The translations under genes and the position numbers were made by a program. Below are positions 33,912 through 43,537 of a stretch of DNA of 64,000 nucleotides, one piece after another. The stretch's first letter is position 1; each line of letters starts with the position of its first letter. A model generated the notes under the pieces. It worked only from the letters and a program-made list of their open reading frames with translations, had not been told where the DNA came from and made no database searches. The DNA comes from an uncultured Anaerolineae bacterium (GTDB lineage Bacteria; Chloroflexota; Anaerolineae; CG2-30-64-16), in the NCBI GenBank assembly GCA_937124585.1, contig CAKZKT010000055.1, forward strand, positions 53,758-117,757. The letters run 5' to 3'.

Positions 33912-35162
33912 ATGAGCGAGACCGTTGACATTACCCTCGATGCCATCGCCCATGGCGGCGAGGCTTTGGGCCGCTATGGCGGCAAAGTCATCTTTGTGCC
34001 CTATGCCATTCCCGGCGAGCGGGTGCGCGTCGAGATCGTCGAGGCAAAGGAGCGCTGGGCGCGCGGCCGGCTGGTCGAGGTGCTGCGTGCCAGCCCCGAT
34101 CGCGTCGAGCCGCCGTGCCCGTATTTCGGCCCCGAACGCTGCGGCGGCTGCCAGTGGCAGCACATCGCCTACGAGCGTCAGGCCGAGCTGAAGCATGCAA
34201 TCGTGGCCGATCAGCTGCGCCGGCTGGGTCACCTGGCTGCGCCGCCGGTCACCGATATCATCGCTCTGGCCGACGAGGCTGGCCTGCTCGATTTCGGCTA
34301 TCGCAATCATGTCCAGTTCGCGCTGAGCCCAGAGGGCCGGCCGGGCTTTCGCCGCGCGGCCAGCCACGAGGTGATCCCGATTGACCGCTGTTTGCTGCTT
34401 GTCGAGCGGCTAGACGAGCTGCACGCGGCGCTCGACCTGGCCTGGCCCGAGCTGACGGGCATCACGTTGCGGGCCGGCACCGACCGGGCGCTGCTGCTGC
34501 TGGAGACGGCCGGGAACGAACTGCCCGAGCTGGAACTCGACCTGCCCGCGGCCTGTGCCGTGCTCACCCCGCGCGGGGTGCAGCCGCTGATCGGCGAGCC
34601 ATGGATCGAAGAGATCGTGGCGTCGCGCCGCTATCGGGTCTCGGCCACGAGCTTTTTCCAGGTCAACACGTTGGGCGCGGCGGCCCTCGTCGAGGTTGTG
34701 CGCGGCTATGCCGACCTGAAGCCCACGGACATCGTCCTGGACGCGTATTGCGGCGTCGGCCTCTTCGCGTTGGCCCTGGCCGACACGGCCGCCGAGGTGA
34801 TCGGCATCGAGTCGGCTGAGTCGGCGTGCGAGGATTTCGCCCACAATGCGGCCGACTTGCCGCATGTCAGCCTGCACGAGGGCGCGGTGGACGCCGTTTT
34901 GCCCGCGCTGCGGGCCCAGGGCCAGCATGTGGACGTCGTGGTCATGGATCCGCCGCGGGCCGGTGCCGGCGAGGCCGTCCTGCGCGATCTGGCCGCGTTG
35001 CAACCCCGCCGCATCGTCTATGTCTCTTGCGACCCGGCCACCCTGGCACGTGATAGCGTGGGCCTGACCGCAGCCGGCTATCGGCTGGTCGAGGCCCAGC
35101 CGGTGGACATGTTCCCGCAGACGTATCATGTCGAGACCGTGGCGCTCTGGACGCGGCGCTGA
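33912..35162 (+). CDS. rlmD: 23S rRNA/tRNA (uracil-5-)-methyltransferase, RlmD/TrmA family
   Basis: This SAM-dependent RNA m5U methyltransferase has an N-terminal TRAM domain (VDITLDAIAHGGEALGRYGG) and an iron-sulfur cysteine set (PPCPYFGPERCGGCQW). A methyltransferase domain holds LDAYCGVGLFALALAD and the catalytic cysteine in VYVSCDPATLARD. FFQVNTLGAAALVE is a further family motif. At 416 residues it fits RlmD/RlmCD; whether it acts on 23S rRNA or tRNA cannot be told. Confidence 0.9.
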   Translation: MSETVDITLDAIAHGGEALGRYGGKVIFVPYAIPGERVRVEIVEAKERWARGRLVEVLRASPDRVEPPCPYFGPERCGGCQWQHIAYERQAELKHAIVADQLRRLGHLAAPPVTDIIALADEAGLLDFGYRNHVQFALSPEGRPGFRRAASHEVIPIDRCLLLVERLDELHAALDLAWPELTGITLRAGTDRALLLLETAGNELPELELDLPAACAVLTPRGVQPLIGEPWIEEIVASRRYRVSATSFFQVNTLGAAALVEVVRGYADLKPTDIVLDAYCGVGLFALALADTAAEVIGIESAESACEDFAHNAADLPHVSLHEGAVDAVLPALRAQGQHVDVVVMDPPRAGAGEAVLRDLAALQPRRIVYVSCDPATLARDSVGLTAAGYRLVEAQPVDMFPQTYHVETVALWTRR

Positions 35163-35206
35163 GATGGCTCTGCACCGGCTCAGCATATTCAACGGGCAAC
35201 GCCAGT

Positions 35207-35235
35207 TTGCTCTTCCATCTCTCCTGTGGTATACT
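35207..35235 (+). promoter_or_regulatory. rpsO-pnp promoter
   Basis: TTGCTC, 17 bases, TATACT. The leader to the rpsO ATG is about 75 bases and ends with AAAGGAG. S15 autoregulation in such leaders is known in other bacteria; no pseudoknot was worked out here. Confidence 0.65.
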
Positions 35236-35316
35236 TATATTGAATTAAGGGCTGGGACATGCGCCACGGTATTCCAGCGGTGTCTCGGTTAGCAAGCGAA
35301 AGGAGTTCGGATACGT

Positions 35317-35586
35317 ATGGCTCTTACGAAGGCACAGAAGGAAGCGATCATTCAGGAATACCATGTTCATCTCAATGACACGGGATCGCCTGAGGTCCAG
35401 GTAGCGATTTTGACGAAGCGCATCAATGCGCTGATCGAACACCTGAAGCAATACAAGAACGATCATCACTCGCGACGTGGTTTGCTCAAGCTGGTCGGGC
35501 AGCGCCGCCGTCACCTGGCATATCTGAGCCACAAGGACCCACAACGCTATCAGGAGTTGATCGCGCGGCTCGGTTTGCGGAAGTAA
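35317..35586 (+). CDS. rpsO: 30S ribosomal protein S15
   Basis: The 89-residue protein is a standard S15: [20 protein letters not shown], then [40 protein letters not shown] and [21 protein letters not shown]15 binds the central domain of 16S rRNA early in 30S assembly. It is the first gene of the widely conserved rpsO-pnp pair. AAAGGAG lies ahead of the ATG. Confidence 0.98.
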   Translation: MALTKAQKEAIIQEYHVHLNDTGSPEVQVAILTKRINALIEHLKQYKNDHHSRRGLLKLVGQRRRHLAYLSHKDPQRYQELIARLGLRK

Positions 35587-35753
35587 CGTTTGCCCGCGAG
35601 GCTGTCCGCGCCGTGGGCGGCAGTGGGTCTCGTGTCCGGCAGTGCGCACATCGGGGGCTGTGGTTCCCATGTGACGTCGAGGCTGTGTGTGGCATGGTAC
35701 ATGAAGGGGACGCGACAATTCGCGTCGTGTCTCCATGGAGTTGGCGTGTGTGA

Positions 35754-35785
35754 CGAGTAGATGCGCCATTTGGCGCATCTACTCG
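35754..35785 (+). terminator. perfect 15-bp hairpin after rpsO
   Basis: CGAGTAGATGCGCCA and TGGCGCATCTACTCG are separated by only TT, then TTTGGTATT follows. It may be a partial terminator for rpsO or an RNase cutting site between rpsO and pnp. Confidence 0.7.
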
Positions 35786-35829
35786 TTTGGTATTGGGGGA
35801 AGGTAAGGCAGTCCTGAGGTGCAGGAATT

Positions 35830-35868
35830 GGGGAGTGGCGCCAAACAAGACGTTTGGCGCCACTCCCC
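35830..35868 (+). promoter_or_regulatory. long stable hairpin in the pnp leader
   Basis: GGGGAGTGGCGCCAAAC and GTTTGGCGCCACTCCCC form a perfect 17-bp stem with a five-base loop. Outer CAGGA/TCCTG and AGGT/ACCT pairs lengthen it. In E. coli the pnp leader hairpin is cut by RNase III and then degraded by PNPase, giving autoregulation. The position here allows the same logic. Confidence 0.65.
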
Positions 35869-35963
35869 AGCTCCTGACCTCTGGATGCCATCGTCTCCGC
35901 GTTGCACTCTCGACGCGGAGGTCATCCGACCTGCTCAGGCAGGAGAGAGTACAAGGAGTTGTT

Positions 35964-38189
35964 ATGCAGAAGCACGTTTACACCACAGAAGTGGGCGGTC
36001 GCGCCATCACCATCGAGACCGGCACCCTGGCCAGGCTGGCCGGCGGCGCGGTCACCGTCCGTTCCGGCGATTCGGTCGTCCTGGCGACCGCTTGCGGCGC
36101 CAAGCCGCGCGAAGGCGTGGATTTCTTTCCCCTGAGCGTGGACTACGAAGAGCGCCTCTACGCTGCAGGCCGTATCCCAGGCAGTTTTCAGCGTCGCGAA
36201 GGCCGGCAATCGGATCAGGCCATCCTGATCTCTCGGCTCGTGGACCGGCCGCTGCGGCCCCTCTTCCCGAAGGGAATGACCAACGAGGTGCAGGTGATCG
36301 TGACCGCGCTGGCGCGCGATCCCGAAATCCACCTCGACATCTTGAGCATCATCGGCGCCAGCGCGGCGCTTACCATCTCGGACATCCCGTGGGATGGGCC
36401 GATCGGCGGGGTGCGCATCGGCTACGTGGACGGAACCCTGGTCGTTAACCCCACCGTGTCGCAAATGGCTGCCAGCCCTCTCGATCTGCGCATGGCGGGC
36501 ACAGCCGACGCGATCCTGATGGTAGAGGCCGGCGCAGACGAGGTCCCCGAAGATCTGCTGCTCGAAGCGCTGAAGCTGGGCCATGAAGCGATGCAGCCGC
36601 TCATCGCGCTGCAAGAGAAGATGCGCGCCGAGCTGGGCAAACCCAAGTTCGTGTACACGCCCGTCTTGTCCGATCCGGCGGTCGAAGCGGCCGCGCGAGC
36701 CTGGCTCGGCGATCGCGTGCGCGAGGCGATTGCCCAAAACCCAGGCAAAGAGGCGCAGACGGCCGCGCTGGAGGCGCTGAAGCAGGAGCTGCTGGCGGCC
36801 CTGGGCGAGACTTACGATGCGAAGGCGCTGGGCCAGGCGTTCGATAGCATCGAAAAAGCGGTCGTGCGCGAGCGCATCTTGACCGACAAAATCCGACCCG
36901 ACGGCCGTGCTTACGCCGAAATCCGGCCGATCAGCGTCGAGGTGGGCGTCCTGCCGCGCGTGCACGGCAGCGGGCTTTTCACGCGCGGGGAGACGCAGGT
37001 GCTCACCGTCTTGACATTGGGCACACCTGGCGATGCCCAAACGCTGGACACCCTCAACCCGGAGGAGTCCAAGCGTTACATGCATCACTACAACTTCCCG
37101 CCCTTCTCGACCGGCGAGGTGGCGCCCTCGCGCGGACCCCGACGCCGCGAGATCGGCCACGGCGCGCTGGCCGAGCGCGCGCTCGAGCCGATGATCCCGG
37201 CCCAGGAGACCTTCCCGTACACGCTGCGCCTGGTCTCCGAGGTGCTGTCGTCCAACGGCTCCACCTCGATGGCTTCGGTCTGCGGCAGCACCCTCGCGCT
37301 GATGGATGCCGGTGTGCCGATCAAGGCGCCGGTGGCGGGCATCGCCATGGGCCTGGTGACCGACGGCGAGGTGTCCAGCGCAGGGCTGCGCTATGCCATT
37401 CTCAGCGACATCCAGGGGCTGGAGGATCATCTCGGCGACATGGATTTCAAAGTGGCAGGCACCACCCGCGGCATCAACGCGCTGCAGATGGACATCAAGA
37501 TCCATGGCCTCACCTACCAGATCCTGGAAGAGGCGTTGGCGCAGGCGCGCGTCGGCCGACTGGCGATCCTGGAGAAGATGCTGGCCGTGTTGCCGGAGCC
37601 GCGCAAGCATCTATCGCTTTACGCGCCGCGCATCCTGACCACCCACATTGATCCGGAGAAGATCGGCAAAGTCATCGGCCCAGGTGGCAAGATGATCCGC
37701 AGCTTGCAGGATCAGTACAAAGTTAAGATTGACATCGAAGACGACGGTTCGGTCTACATCTCCGGCACGGAGGGGATCGGCGCTGAGCAAGCCCTGGCCG
37801 AGATCGAACGCATGACCGAGGAGATCAAAGTCGGTCGCATCTACACCGGCCGCGTGGTGCGCATCGAGCCCTACGGCTGTTTCGTCGAGCTCGCGCCCGG
37901 CCAGGATGGCATGGTACACATCTCGCAGCTCGCCGACTATCGCGTCGGCAAGGTGGAAGATGTCGTCCAGCTGGATGACGAGATCACCGTAATGGTTACC
38001 GATATTGATCCGACGGGCAAGATCCGTTTGAGCCGCCAGGCAGTGCTGGAGGGCTGGACGCCGGAGGAGGCGCGCGAGCGTGATCGCCAGGGCGGCGGCA
38101 AGCCGAGCGGCGCAGGCGGCCAGCGCGGCGGCGAGCGCAATGGCCGGAGCAGCGATCGCGGCCGCGGCGGATCAGATCGTCGGCGGTAA
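35964..38189 (+). CDS. pnp: polyribonucleotide nucleotidyltransferase (PNPase)
   Basis: PNPase degrades RNA 3' to 5' by phosphorolysis. The 741-residue protein has a first RNase PH domain ([36 protein letters not shown]), a helical linker and a catalytic second RNase PH domain ([40 protein letters not shown]). A KH domain ([20 protein letters not shown]) and an S1 domain ([20 protein letters not shown]) follow. The C-terminal tail is rich in Gly, Arg and Ser, common in RNA-binding tails. The start at 35964 is set by AAGGAG and the usual N-terminus. Confidence 0.97.
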   Translation: MQKHVYTTEVGGRAITIETGTLARLAGGAVTVRSGDSVVLATACGAKPREGVDFFPLSVDYEERLYAAGRIPGSFQRREGRQSDQAILISRLVDRPLRPLFPKGMTNEVQVIVTALARDPEIHLDILSIIGASAALTISDIPWDGPIGGVRIGYVDGTLVVNPTVSQMAASPLDLRMAGTADAILMVEAGADEVPEDLLLEALKLGHEAMQPLIALQEKMRAELGKPKFVYTPVLSDPAVEAAARAWLGDRVREAIAQNPGKEAQTAALEALKQELLAALGETYDAKALGQAFDSIEKAVVRERILTDKIRPDGRAYAEIRPISVEVGVLPRVHGSGLFTRGETQVLTVLTLGTPGDAQTLDTLNPEESKRYMHHYNFPPFSTGEVAPSRGPRRREIGHGALAERALEPMIPAQETFPYTLRLVSEVLSSNGSTSMASVCGSTLALMDAGVPIKAPVAGIAMGLVTDGEVSSAGLRYAILSDIQGLEDHLGDMDFKVAGTTRGINALQMDIKIHGLTYQILEEALAQARVGRLAILEKMLAVLPEPRKHLSLYAPRILTTHIDPEKIGKVIGPGGKMIRSLQDQYKVKIDIEDDGSVYISGTEGIGAEQALAEIERMTEEIKVGRIYTGRVVRIEPYGCFVELAPGQDGMVHISQLADYRVGKVEDVVQLDDEITVMVTDIDPTGKIRLSRQAVLEGWTPEEARERDRQGGGKPSGAGGQRGGERNGRSSDRGRGGSDRRR

Positions 38190-38199
38190 AAGGTCACGG

Positions 38200-38237
38200 G
38201 CCGACAGGGAGCCGCCTGCACGACGCTCCCTGTCGGC
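38200..38237 (+). terminator. pnp terminator hairpin
   Basis: GCCGACAGGGAGC and GCTCCCTGTCGGC form a perfect 13-bp stem ten bases after the pnp stop. No clear U-run follows, so read-through into lepB is possible. Confidence 0.65.
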
Positions 38238-38272
38238 AGAGAGCAAGAGGCATATCCGAGCACGATCCGGCA

Positions 38273-38860
38273 ATGGATGAGTTGCAGTCACAGTCAACAG
38301 ATGCGCGGGGCACATCGCCCCAAACCAATTCGGTGCCGACCTTGCGGGCCCGTCTGCGCGGCGCGCTGCGCGACCTGTTGGGCACGATCCTGCCGGCGGT
38401 CCTCATCGCGCTGCTGATCCACGCGTTTCTGGCCCAGGCTACGCGCGTATACGGCCAGAGCATGGAGCCGAACCTCCATTCCGATGAGCGGCTGGTGGTG
38501 GAGAAGATCAGCTATCGTTTTCACGGTCCTCGACGTGGGGATATCGTGGTCCTGCACGATCCGGCCGGCGGCCCGGAGCTGCTGATCAAGCGCGTCATCG
38601 GCCTGCCCGGCGAGCGGGTCACGCTGGCCGACGGCCGCGTGTACATTGACGGCACCCCCCTGGACGAGCCGTACCTGTCGCAGCCCACGCCGGGAAACAG
38701 CCGCACGTGGCTGGTCCCGCCGTTAACGGTCTTCGTCATGGGAGACAATCGAAGCGCCAGCCGCGATTCGCGCGTTTTCGGTCCGGTGCCGCTGGATCAG
38801 ATCATCGGCCGGGTGCTCTTTCGCTACTGGCCTCCCGGCGAGATCGGGACCGTACATTGA
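38273..38860 (+). CDS. lepB: signal peptidase I
   Basis: Signal peptidase I removes signal peptides outside the membrane. The 195-residue protein has one N-terminal membrane anchor (ILPAVLIALLIHAFLAQATR), the catalytic serine in VYGQSMEPNLHSDE and the catalytic lysine in LLIKRVIGLPGERV. The family box FVMGDNRSASRDSRVFGP follows. The length matches the short Gram-positive type. Its stop is three bases from the next gene's TTG, so the two may be co-translated. Confidence 0.94.
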   Translation: MDELQSQSTDARGTSPQTNSVPTLRARLRGALRDLLGTILPAVLIALLIHAFLAQATRVYGQSMEPNLHSDERLVVEKISYRFHGPRRGDIVVLHDPAGGPELLIKRVIGLPGERVTLADGRVYIDGTPLDEPYLSQPTPGNSRTWLVPPLTVFVMGDNRSASRDSRVFGPVPLDQIIGRVLFRYWPPGEIGTVH

Positions 38861-38863
38861 CGC

Positions 38864-40687
38864 TTGGCTGCTGTGAGCACGCGCTGGAGTCCCTTCACCA
38901 AACACCTGTTCATCATCGTCAGTCTGGCCGTCGTCGTCTGGCTGATCTTCAGCGTTCGCATCCTCTGGACGCCCCTGCTGCTGGTTTTTCTGCTTTCATT
39001 CCTGGCCTCCTATCCGGTCAATCTCATCCTGAAGCATACCGGCTGGCCGCGCACGCTGGTTGTGATCCTCGTCTACCTGCTGTTGCTCCTGTTGCTGGCG
39101 CTTACCGTGGTGAACATCGTGCCGCGGCTGATTGCTCTGGGCACCGGGCTGGGCAACACGCTCCAGCGCGTCCTTTTTGAGCTGGCGCGGGCAACCCCAG
39201 AGCCGATTGAGTTTACGCCGACCCTCATCCTCGATGTGGACGAACTCTATGCGCCGATCCGAGAATCGCTGAACGGCATCCTGAATCTCGATCCGGATAC
39301 GCTGAAGACGCTGCAAGATTTCTTGTTCCCGTTCGCCAGCGGCGCGGCGGCCGTCGTCATCGGCGCAGTCAGCGGCATGCTCGGCACGTTGTTTGTGGTG
39401 GTGTCCAGCTTCTACCTGGTCAAAGATTGGCCGCATATCGGCCGTTTTCTGCTGACCCGGCTGCCACGCCGGTATCAGCCAGAGCTGGCCCGTCTCTGGC
39501 GTGAGGTGGCCGGCGTCTGGGATAGTTTCGTGCGCGGCCAGTTGCTGGCAGGCGGCATCATGGGGATCATGGTCGGCCTGATCCTGTCGGTTTTGGGGGT
39601 GCGCAATGCGATGGCGCTGGGGCTGCTGGCCGCGTTTGCCGAATTGTTGCCGGCGATCGGCCCGGTCATCTCTGCCGTCACGGGCACGCTGATCGCCCTC
39701 ACCTTTGCCTCAAACTGGCTGCCGATGAGCCACCTGTGGTTTGCCGTCACCGTGCTGGGCATCTACATCGTGCTGGGCCAGATCCAAAATCTGTACGTCG
39801 TCCCGCGCATCGTGGGCCGCCGCATTGACCTGCATCCGCTCGTCATCCTCATAGGCGTGCTGGCCGGCGCCGAGCTGCTGGGCATCCTGGGCATGTTGCT
39901 GGCCGCGCCGACCATCGCATCTCTGCGCGTGGTGTTCGGCTACGCGTTCAACAAATTGCTGGATCAAGAGCCGTTTCCCACCAGCAAGCGGCCGACCGAT
40001 CAACGGACGCTCTGGCGCGATCTGGTCACCGGTCGGCCGGTGCGGGCGGTGTTGTTCGACCTCGACGGCACGCTGATCGAGACCGATGATGTCATTGTCG
40101 AGCGCCTGGCGCACCGGCTGGGCTTTTTGGAACGCGTGCTGCCGATCATCGTGCGGCGCCGGGCGGCGCGTCGGCTGCTGATGTTCAGCGAAGCCTATTT
40201 CAACGGCTTGATCACGCTGCTGGACCGGCTTCGTCTGGACGGCGTTCTGCTCAGATTGGGCACGCTGTTACACCGCTGGCAGGGCATCCGGCCGCAGGAA
40301 CGTTTTGTGGCTGTGGAGGGCACACCGGCCGCGGTGATCGCCCTGGCCGAGCGCTACCGGATCGGGATCGTCACCAGCCGCAACCGGGCCGAGAGCCAGG
40401 CCTTCCTGACGCAGTACGGCCTGAACGATTGTGTGTCTGTGCTGATCTCGCGCGATGATTCCCCGCGGCTGAAGCCGCATCCGCTGCCGATTCGCCTGGC
40501 GGCCAAACAGCTGGCCGTGCCGGTCGAGCAATGCATCATGGTCGGCGACACGGGGGTAGATGTGCGCGCGGCGAAGGCGGCCGGTGCGCTGGCCGTGGGC
40601 GTGCTCTGCGGCTTCGGCGACCGGGACGACTTACAGGCAGCCGACCTGGTGCTCGATTCCACGGCGCAGTTGGCCGATTGGCTGTAG
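38864..40687 (+). CDS. AI-2E/PerM-family transporter fused to a HAD-superfamily phosphatase
   Basis: The first part (about residues 1-370) is an AI-2E/TqsA/PerM-family membrane protein with about eight helices. It includes SFYLVKDWPHIGRFLL, GQLLAGGIMGIMVGLILSVL and LPAIGPVISAVTGTLIALTF. The second part (about 395-607) is a complete HAD hydrolase: LFDLDGTLIETDD (nucleophile Asp399), GIVTSRNRAES (motif II), a Lys in RLKPHPLPIR, and MVGDTGVDVRAAKAAG (motif IV). It resembles phosphoglycolate-phosphatase-type HADs. The frame is open across the junction (residues 370-395), so this is one protein in the given sequence. The start is TTG at 38864 or GTG at 38873. Neither substrate is known. Confidence 0.85.
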   Translation: MAAVSTRWSPFTKHLFIIVSLAVVVWLIFSVRILWTPLLLVFLLSFLASYPVNLILKHTGWPRTLVVILVYLLLLLLLALTVVNIVPRLIALGTGLGNTLQRVLFELARATPEPIEFTPTLILDVDELYAPIRESLNGILNLDPDTLKTLQDFLFPFASGAAAVVIGAVSGMLGTLFVVVSSFYLVKDWPHIGRFLLTRLPRRYQPELARLWREVAGVWDSFVRGQLLAGGIMGIMVGLILSVLGVRNAMALGLLAAFAELLPAIGPVISAVTGTLIALTFASNWLPMSHLWFAVTVLGIYIVLGQIQNLYVVPRIVGRRIDLHPLVILIGVLAGAELLGILGMLLAAPTIASLRVVFGYAFNKLLDQEPFPTSKRPTDQRTLWRDLVTGRPVRAVLFDLDGTLIETDDVIVERLAHRLGFLERVLPIIVRRRAARRLLMFSEAYFNGLITLLDRLRLDGVLLRLGTLLHRWQGIRPQERFVAVEGTPAAVIALAERYRIGIVTSRNRAESQAFLTQYGLNDCVSVLISRDDSPRLKPHPLPIRLAAKQLAVPVEQCIMVGDTGVDVRAAKAAGALAVGVLCGFGDRDDLQAADLVLDSTAQLADWL

Positions 40688-40753
40688 GTCGTGCCGCAAA
40701 CGTGCTGCCGGCCGCAACGACAGCGCGGCCACGCGCCTGAGGCCCTCGCGAAC

Positions 40754-42625
40754 TCAGCGCAGTATGCCCCGGCTGCGCAATAACGCCAGGATCTCCTCGA
40801 CGCATGCCTCGGCTGATTGCGTCTGGGTGTCGGTGATCAGCTCGGCTGTTTGTGGTTCCTCGTACGGTGAGGAGATGCCGGTGAATTCGGCGATTTCGCC
40901 ACGACGCGCGCGCGCATAGAGGCCTTTCGGATCGCGTGCCTCGCAGGTGGCCACGTCGCATTTCACGTAGATCTCGATAAAACGTCCTGCCGGGATCAAG
41001 CTGCGGGCGAACTCGCGGTCGCGGCGGAAGGGGGAAATGAAGGTGCACAGCACGATTGCGCCGTGCTCGAAGGCCAGCTTCGCCACCTCGGCCACGCGCC
41101 GGATGTTCTCCTGACGGTCGGCCGGCGAGAAGCCCAGGTCGCCGTTCAGGCCGTGGCGCACGTTATCGCCGTCCAGCCGAAATGTCTGCACGCCCAGGGG
41201 AAAGAGGCGGCGCTCCAGCAAGCGGGCAATGGTGGATTTTCCGGAACCGGAAAGCCCGGTGAACCAGAGCACGGCAGCCAGATGGCCGTTGCGCGCCTCG
41301 CGCGCGGCGCGCGTGATCGTCGCCTCTTCCCATGCCACATCGCTGGAGCGCAGCCGCGGGGGTTGAATGTTCACCACACCGTTCTGCGCGGCCCGCCGGA
41401 TCATGCCGGCGGCCACGGTGTTGTTGGTGGCTACGTCAATCAGGATGAAGCCGCCCGTGGCCCGGTTGAGCGCATACGGATCACAGCAGAGCACCTGGCT
41501 GGTCTCCAGCGTCACGCGGCCGATCTCATTGAGATGCAGCGTCTCGGCCAGTTCTCGATGCAGCGTGTCCACATCTATCCGATAGTCCAGGCCGACGATG
41601 CGGGCCGACACCTGGCGGGTGGTGTGCCGGACGATATACGGCGCGGCCAGGCGCAGCGGCTCTTCGCTCATCCAGCACAGGGTACACTCCAGGCGGTCGG
41701 CGATCAACGGCAGATTGCGCCGACGCACGATCATATCCCCGCGGCCGACATCGAGCTCGTCGGCCAGGCGCAGGACGACCGAGTCGCCAGCTGCGGCTTC
41801 GGCCAGCGACCCGCCATAGGTGATGATCTCCTGCACGCGACTGGTTTGGCCTGAGGGCAGGACCACGATCTCTTCGCCGGGCATGATCGTGCCAGAAGCA
41901 ATCTGACCGGCATAGCCGCGGAAGTCGGGATGGTTGCGAATGGTCATTTGCACCGGGAAGCGGAAATCCACCAGGTTGCGGCCGGCGCCCACGTGGACGC
42001 GCTCGAGATGGTGCAGCAGGGTGGGGCCGTCGTACCAGGGCATGGCCTGGCTGGGGTGTACCACGTTGTCGCCGTGCAGCGCCGAGATGGGAATGAAGGT
42101 CAGGTCGGGCACGGCCAGCTTGCTGGCGAACGCGCGGTACTCGGCCACGATCGCCTCGAAGACCTCTTGCCGATACTCGACCAGGTCCATTTTGTTGACC
42201 GCTACCACGATGTGGGGGATGCCCAACAGACTGGCGATGAAGCCGTGACGCTTCGATTGCGTTACCACCCCTTTGCGGGCGTCAATCAGGACGACCGCCA
42301 GATCGGCCGTGGACGCGCCGGTGATCATGTTGCGCGTGTACTGGATGTGGCCGGGGGTATCGGCGATGATGAATTTGCGCCGGGGGGTGGCGAAATAGCG
42401 ATAGGCTACGTCAATCGTGATGCCTTGCTCGCGCTCAGCGCGCAGGCCATCGGTCAACAGTGCCAGATCAAGGTAGGGATCGCCCCGGCTTCGACTGGCA
42501 CGCTCGATGGCGGCCATCTGGTCTTCGAGGATCGCCCGACAATCAAGCAGCAGCCGGCCGATGAGGGTGCTTTTGCCGTCATCTACGCTGCCGGCCGTGG
42601 TAAAACGCAGCAGATCACCGGCCAT
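40754..42625 (-). CDS. cysNC: bifunctional sulfate adenylyltransferase subunit 1 / adenylylsulfate kinase
   Basis: The 623-residue protein joins CysN and CysC. CysN (about 1-435) is an elongation-factor-like GTPase with GSVDDGKSTLIGRLLLD, the ADTPGHIQYTRNMITGAS switch and AVNKMDLV. CysC (about 445-623) is APS kinase with WFTGLSGSGKSTIARLLERR, LDGDNVRHGLNGDLGFSPAD and IYVKCDVATCEARDPKGLYA. Together with CysD it turns sulfate and ATP into PAPS. It starts at the base where the cysD stop ends, so translation is coupled. No cysH or cysJI is in the window, so assimilation versus sulfation cannot be told. Confidence 0.95.
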   Translation of the reverse strand: MAGDLLRFTTAGSVDDGKSTLIGRLLLDCRAILEDQMAAIERASRSRGDPYLDLALLTDGLRAEREQGITIDVAYRYFATPRRKFIIADTPGHIQYTRNMITGASTADLAVVLIDARKGVVTQSKRHGFIASLLGIPHIVVAVNKMDLVEYRQEVFEAIVAEYRAFASKLAVPDLTFIPISALHGDNVVHPSQAMPWYDGPTLLHHLERVHVGAGRNLVDFRFPVQMTIRNHPDFRGYAGQIASGTIMPGEEIVVLPSGQTSRVQEIITYGGSLAEAAAGDSVVLRLADELDVGRGDMIVRRRNLPLIADRLECTLCWMSEEPLRLAAPYIVRHTTRQVSARIVGLDYRIDVDTLHRELAETLHLNEIGRVTLETSQVLCCDPYALNRATGGFILIDVATNNTVAAGMIRRAAQNGVVNIQPPRLRSSDVAWEEATITRAAREARNGHLAAVLWFTGLSGSGKSTIARLLERRLFPLGVQTFRLDGDNVRHGLNGDLGFSPADRQENIRRVAEVAKLAFEHGAIVLCTFISPFRRDREFARSLIPAGRFIEIYVKCDVATCEARDPKGLYARARRGEIAEFTGISSPYEEPQTAELITDTQTQSAEACVEEILALLRSRGILR

Positions 42626-43530
42626 CAGAAATATCCCTGGCGTTTGCGCTCCTCCATAGCCGCCTCCGAACGTTTGTCATCGGCGCGCGTGCCGCGTTCA
42701 GAGATGCGAGAAGCGATCAATTCGGCGATCACCTCGGCCACGGTTGTAGCGGCCGACTCGGTGGCGCCGGTACAGGTCATGTCGCCGATGGTGCGAAAGC
42801 GAACCAGGCGGTTCTCCGCTTTTTCGCCAGGCAACAGAGACAGATAGGGCGAAACGGCGAGCAGTACGCCGTCTCGGCTGAAGACATCCCGGCGATGGGC
42901 GAAATAGAGGGATGGCAGTTCGATACCCTGCGCCTGGATGTATTGCCAGATATCCAGCTCGGTCCAATTGCTCAGAGGGAAGACGCGGAAATGCTCGCCG
43001 GGTGTTTTGCGGCCGTTGTAGAGGTTCCACAGCTCGGGCCGCTGGTTTTTGGGGTCCCATTGTCCGAAGCGGTCGCGGTGAGAGAAGAAGCGTTCTTTGG
43101 CGCGGGCCTTCTCTTCGTCGCGGCGCGCGCCGCCGATGGCAGCGTCAGCGCGCAATTCGATCAGCGCGTCCAGCAGGGTCACGGTTTGCAGCGCGTTGCG
43201 GCTGGCGGTAGGTCCCCGTTCTTCGACCACGCGGCCTCGATCTATGGAATCCTGGACATAACGCACCAGCAGCTCCACGTCCATCTGGCGAACCAGGCGG
43301 TCGCGGAAGGCCAGAGTCTCCGGGAAATTGTGGCCGGTGTCAATGTGGAGCAGCGGAAAAGGGATACGGCCCGGCCAAAACGCCCGCCGCGCCAGGTGGA
43401 CGAGGAGGATCGAGTCTTTGCCGCCGGAGAAAAGCAGCACGGGCCGCTCGAACTGCGCGGCGACCTCGCGCAGCACATAAATGGCTTCTGCCTCAAGCTG
43501 TTGGAGATGGGTACGGGTATAATCAGGCAT
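42625..43530 (-). CDS. cysD: sulfate adenylyltransferase subunit 2
   Basis: CysD forms APS from ATP and sulfate, driven by CysN GTPase. The 301-residue PAPS-reductase-like protein shows the PP-loop LLFSGGKDSILLVHLARRAF, LLHIDTGHNFPETLAFRD, GGARRDEEKARAKERFFSHR and FPLSNWTELDIWQYIQ, and ends in ERKRQGYF, a typical CysD C-terminus. The promoter is so close to the ATG that the message is probably leaderless. Confidence 0.95.
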   Translation of the reverse strand: MPDYTRTHLQQLEAEAIYVLREVAAQFERPVLLFSGGKDSILLVHLARRAFWPGRIPFPLLHIDTGHNFPETLAFRDRLVRQMDVELLVRYVQDSIDRGRVVEERGPTASRNALQTVTLLDALIELRADAAIGGARRDEEKARAKERFFSHRDRFGQWDPKNQRPELWNLYNGRKTPGEHFRVFPLSNWTELDIWQYIQAQGIELPSLYFAHRRDVFSRDGVLLAVSPYLSLLPGEKAENRLVRFRTIGDMTCTGATESAATTVAEVIAELIASRISERGTRADDKRSEAAMEERKRQGYF

Positions 43531-43537
43531 ACCGTTT

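Larger units (their letters stand above)
35587..35963 (+). other. 377-base rpsO-pnp intergenic region with hairpins
   Basis: No gene is supported; the ORF track merely extends pnp upstream. The region has a small GACGCGA/TCGCGTC hairpin near 35709, a perfect 15-bp hairpin (35754-35785), a 17-bp hairpin with further pairing (35830-35868), and the AAGGAG site of pnp. It is probably transcribed as the pnp leader. Confidence 0.65.

Noticed and set aside
35787-35963. pnp start at 35787 as in the ORF track
   Set aside because: The extra 59 residues come from hairpin sequence, and a proper AAGGAG-ATG start exists at 35964.
35922-37610. 562-residue minus-strand ORF
   Set aside because: It lies antisense to pnp, whose motifs are unmistakable, and has no recognisable motif.
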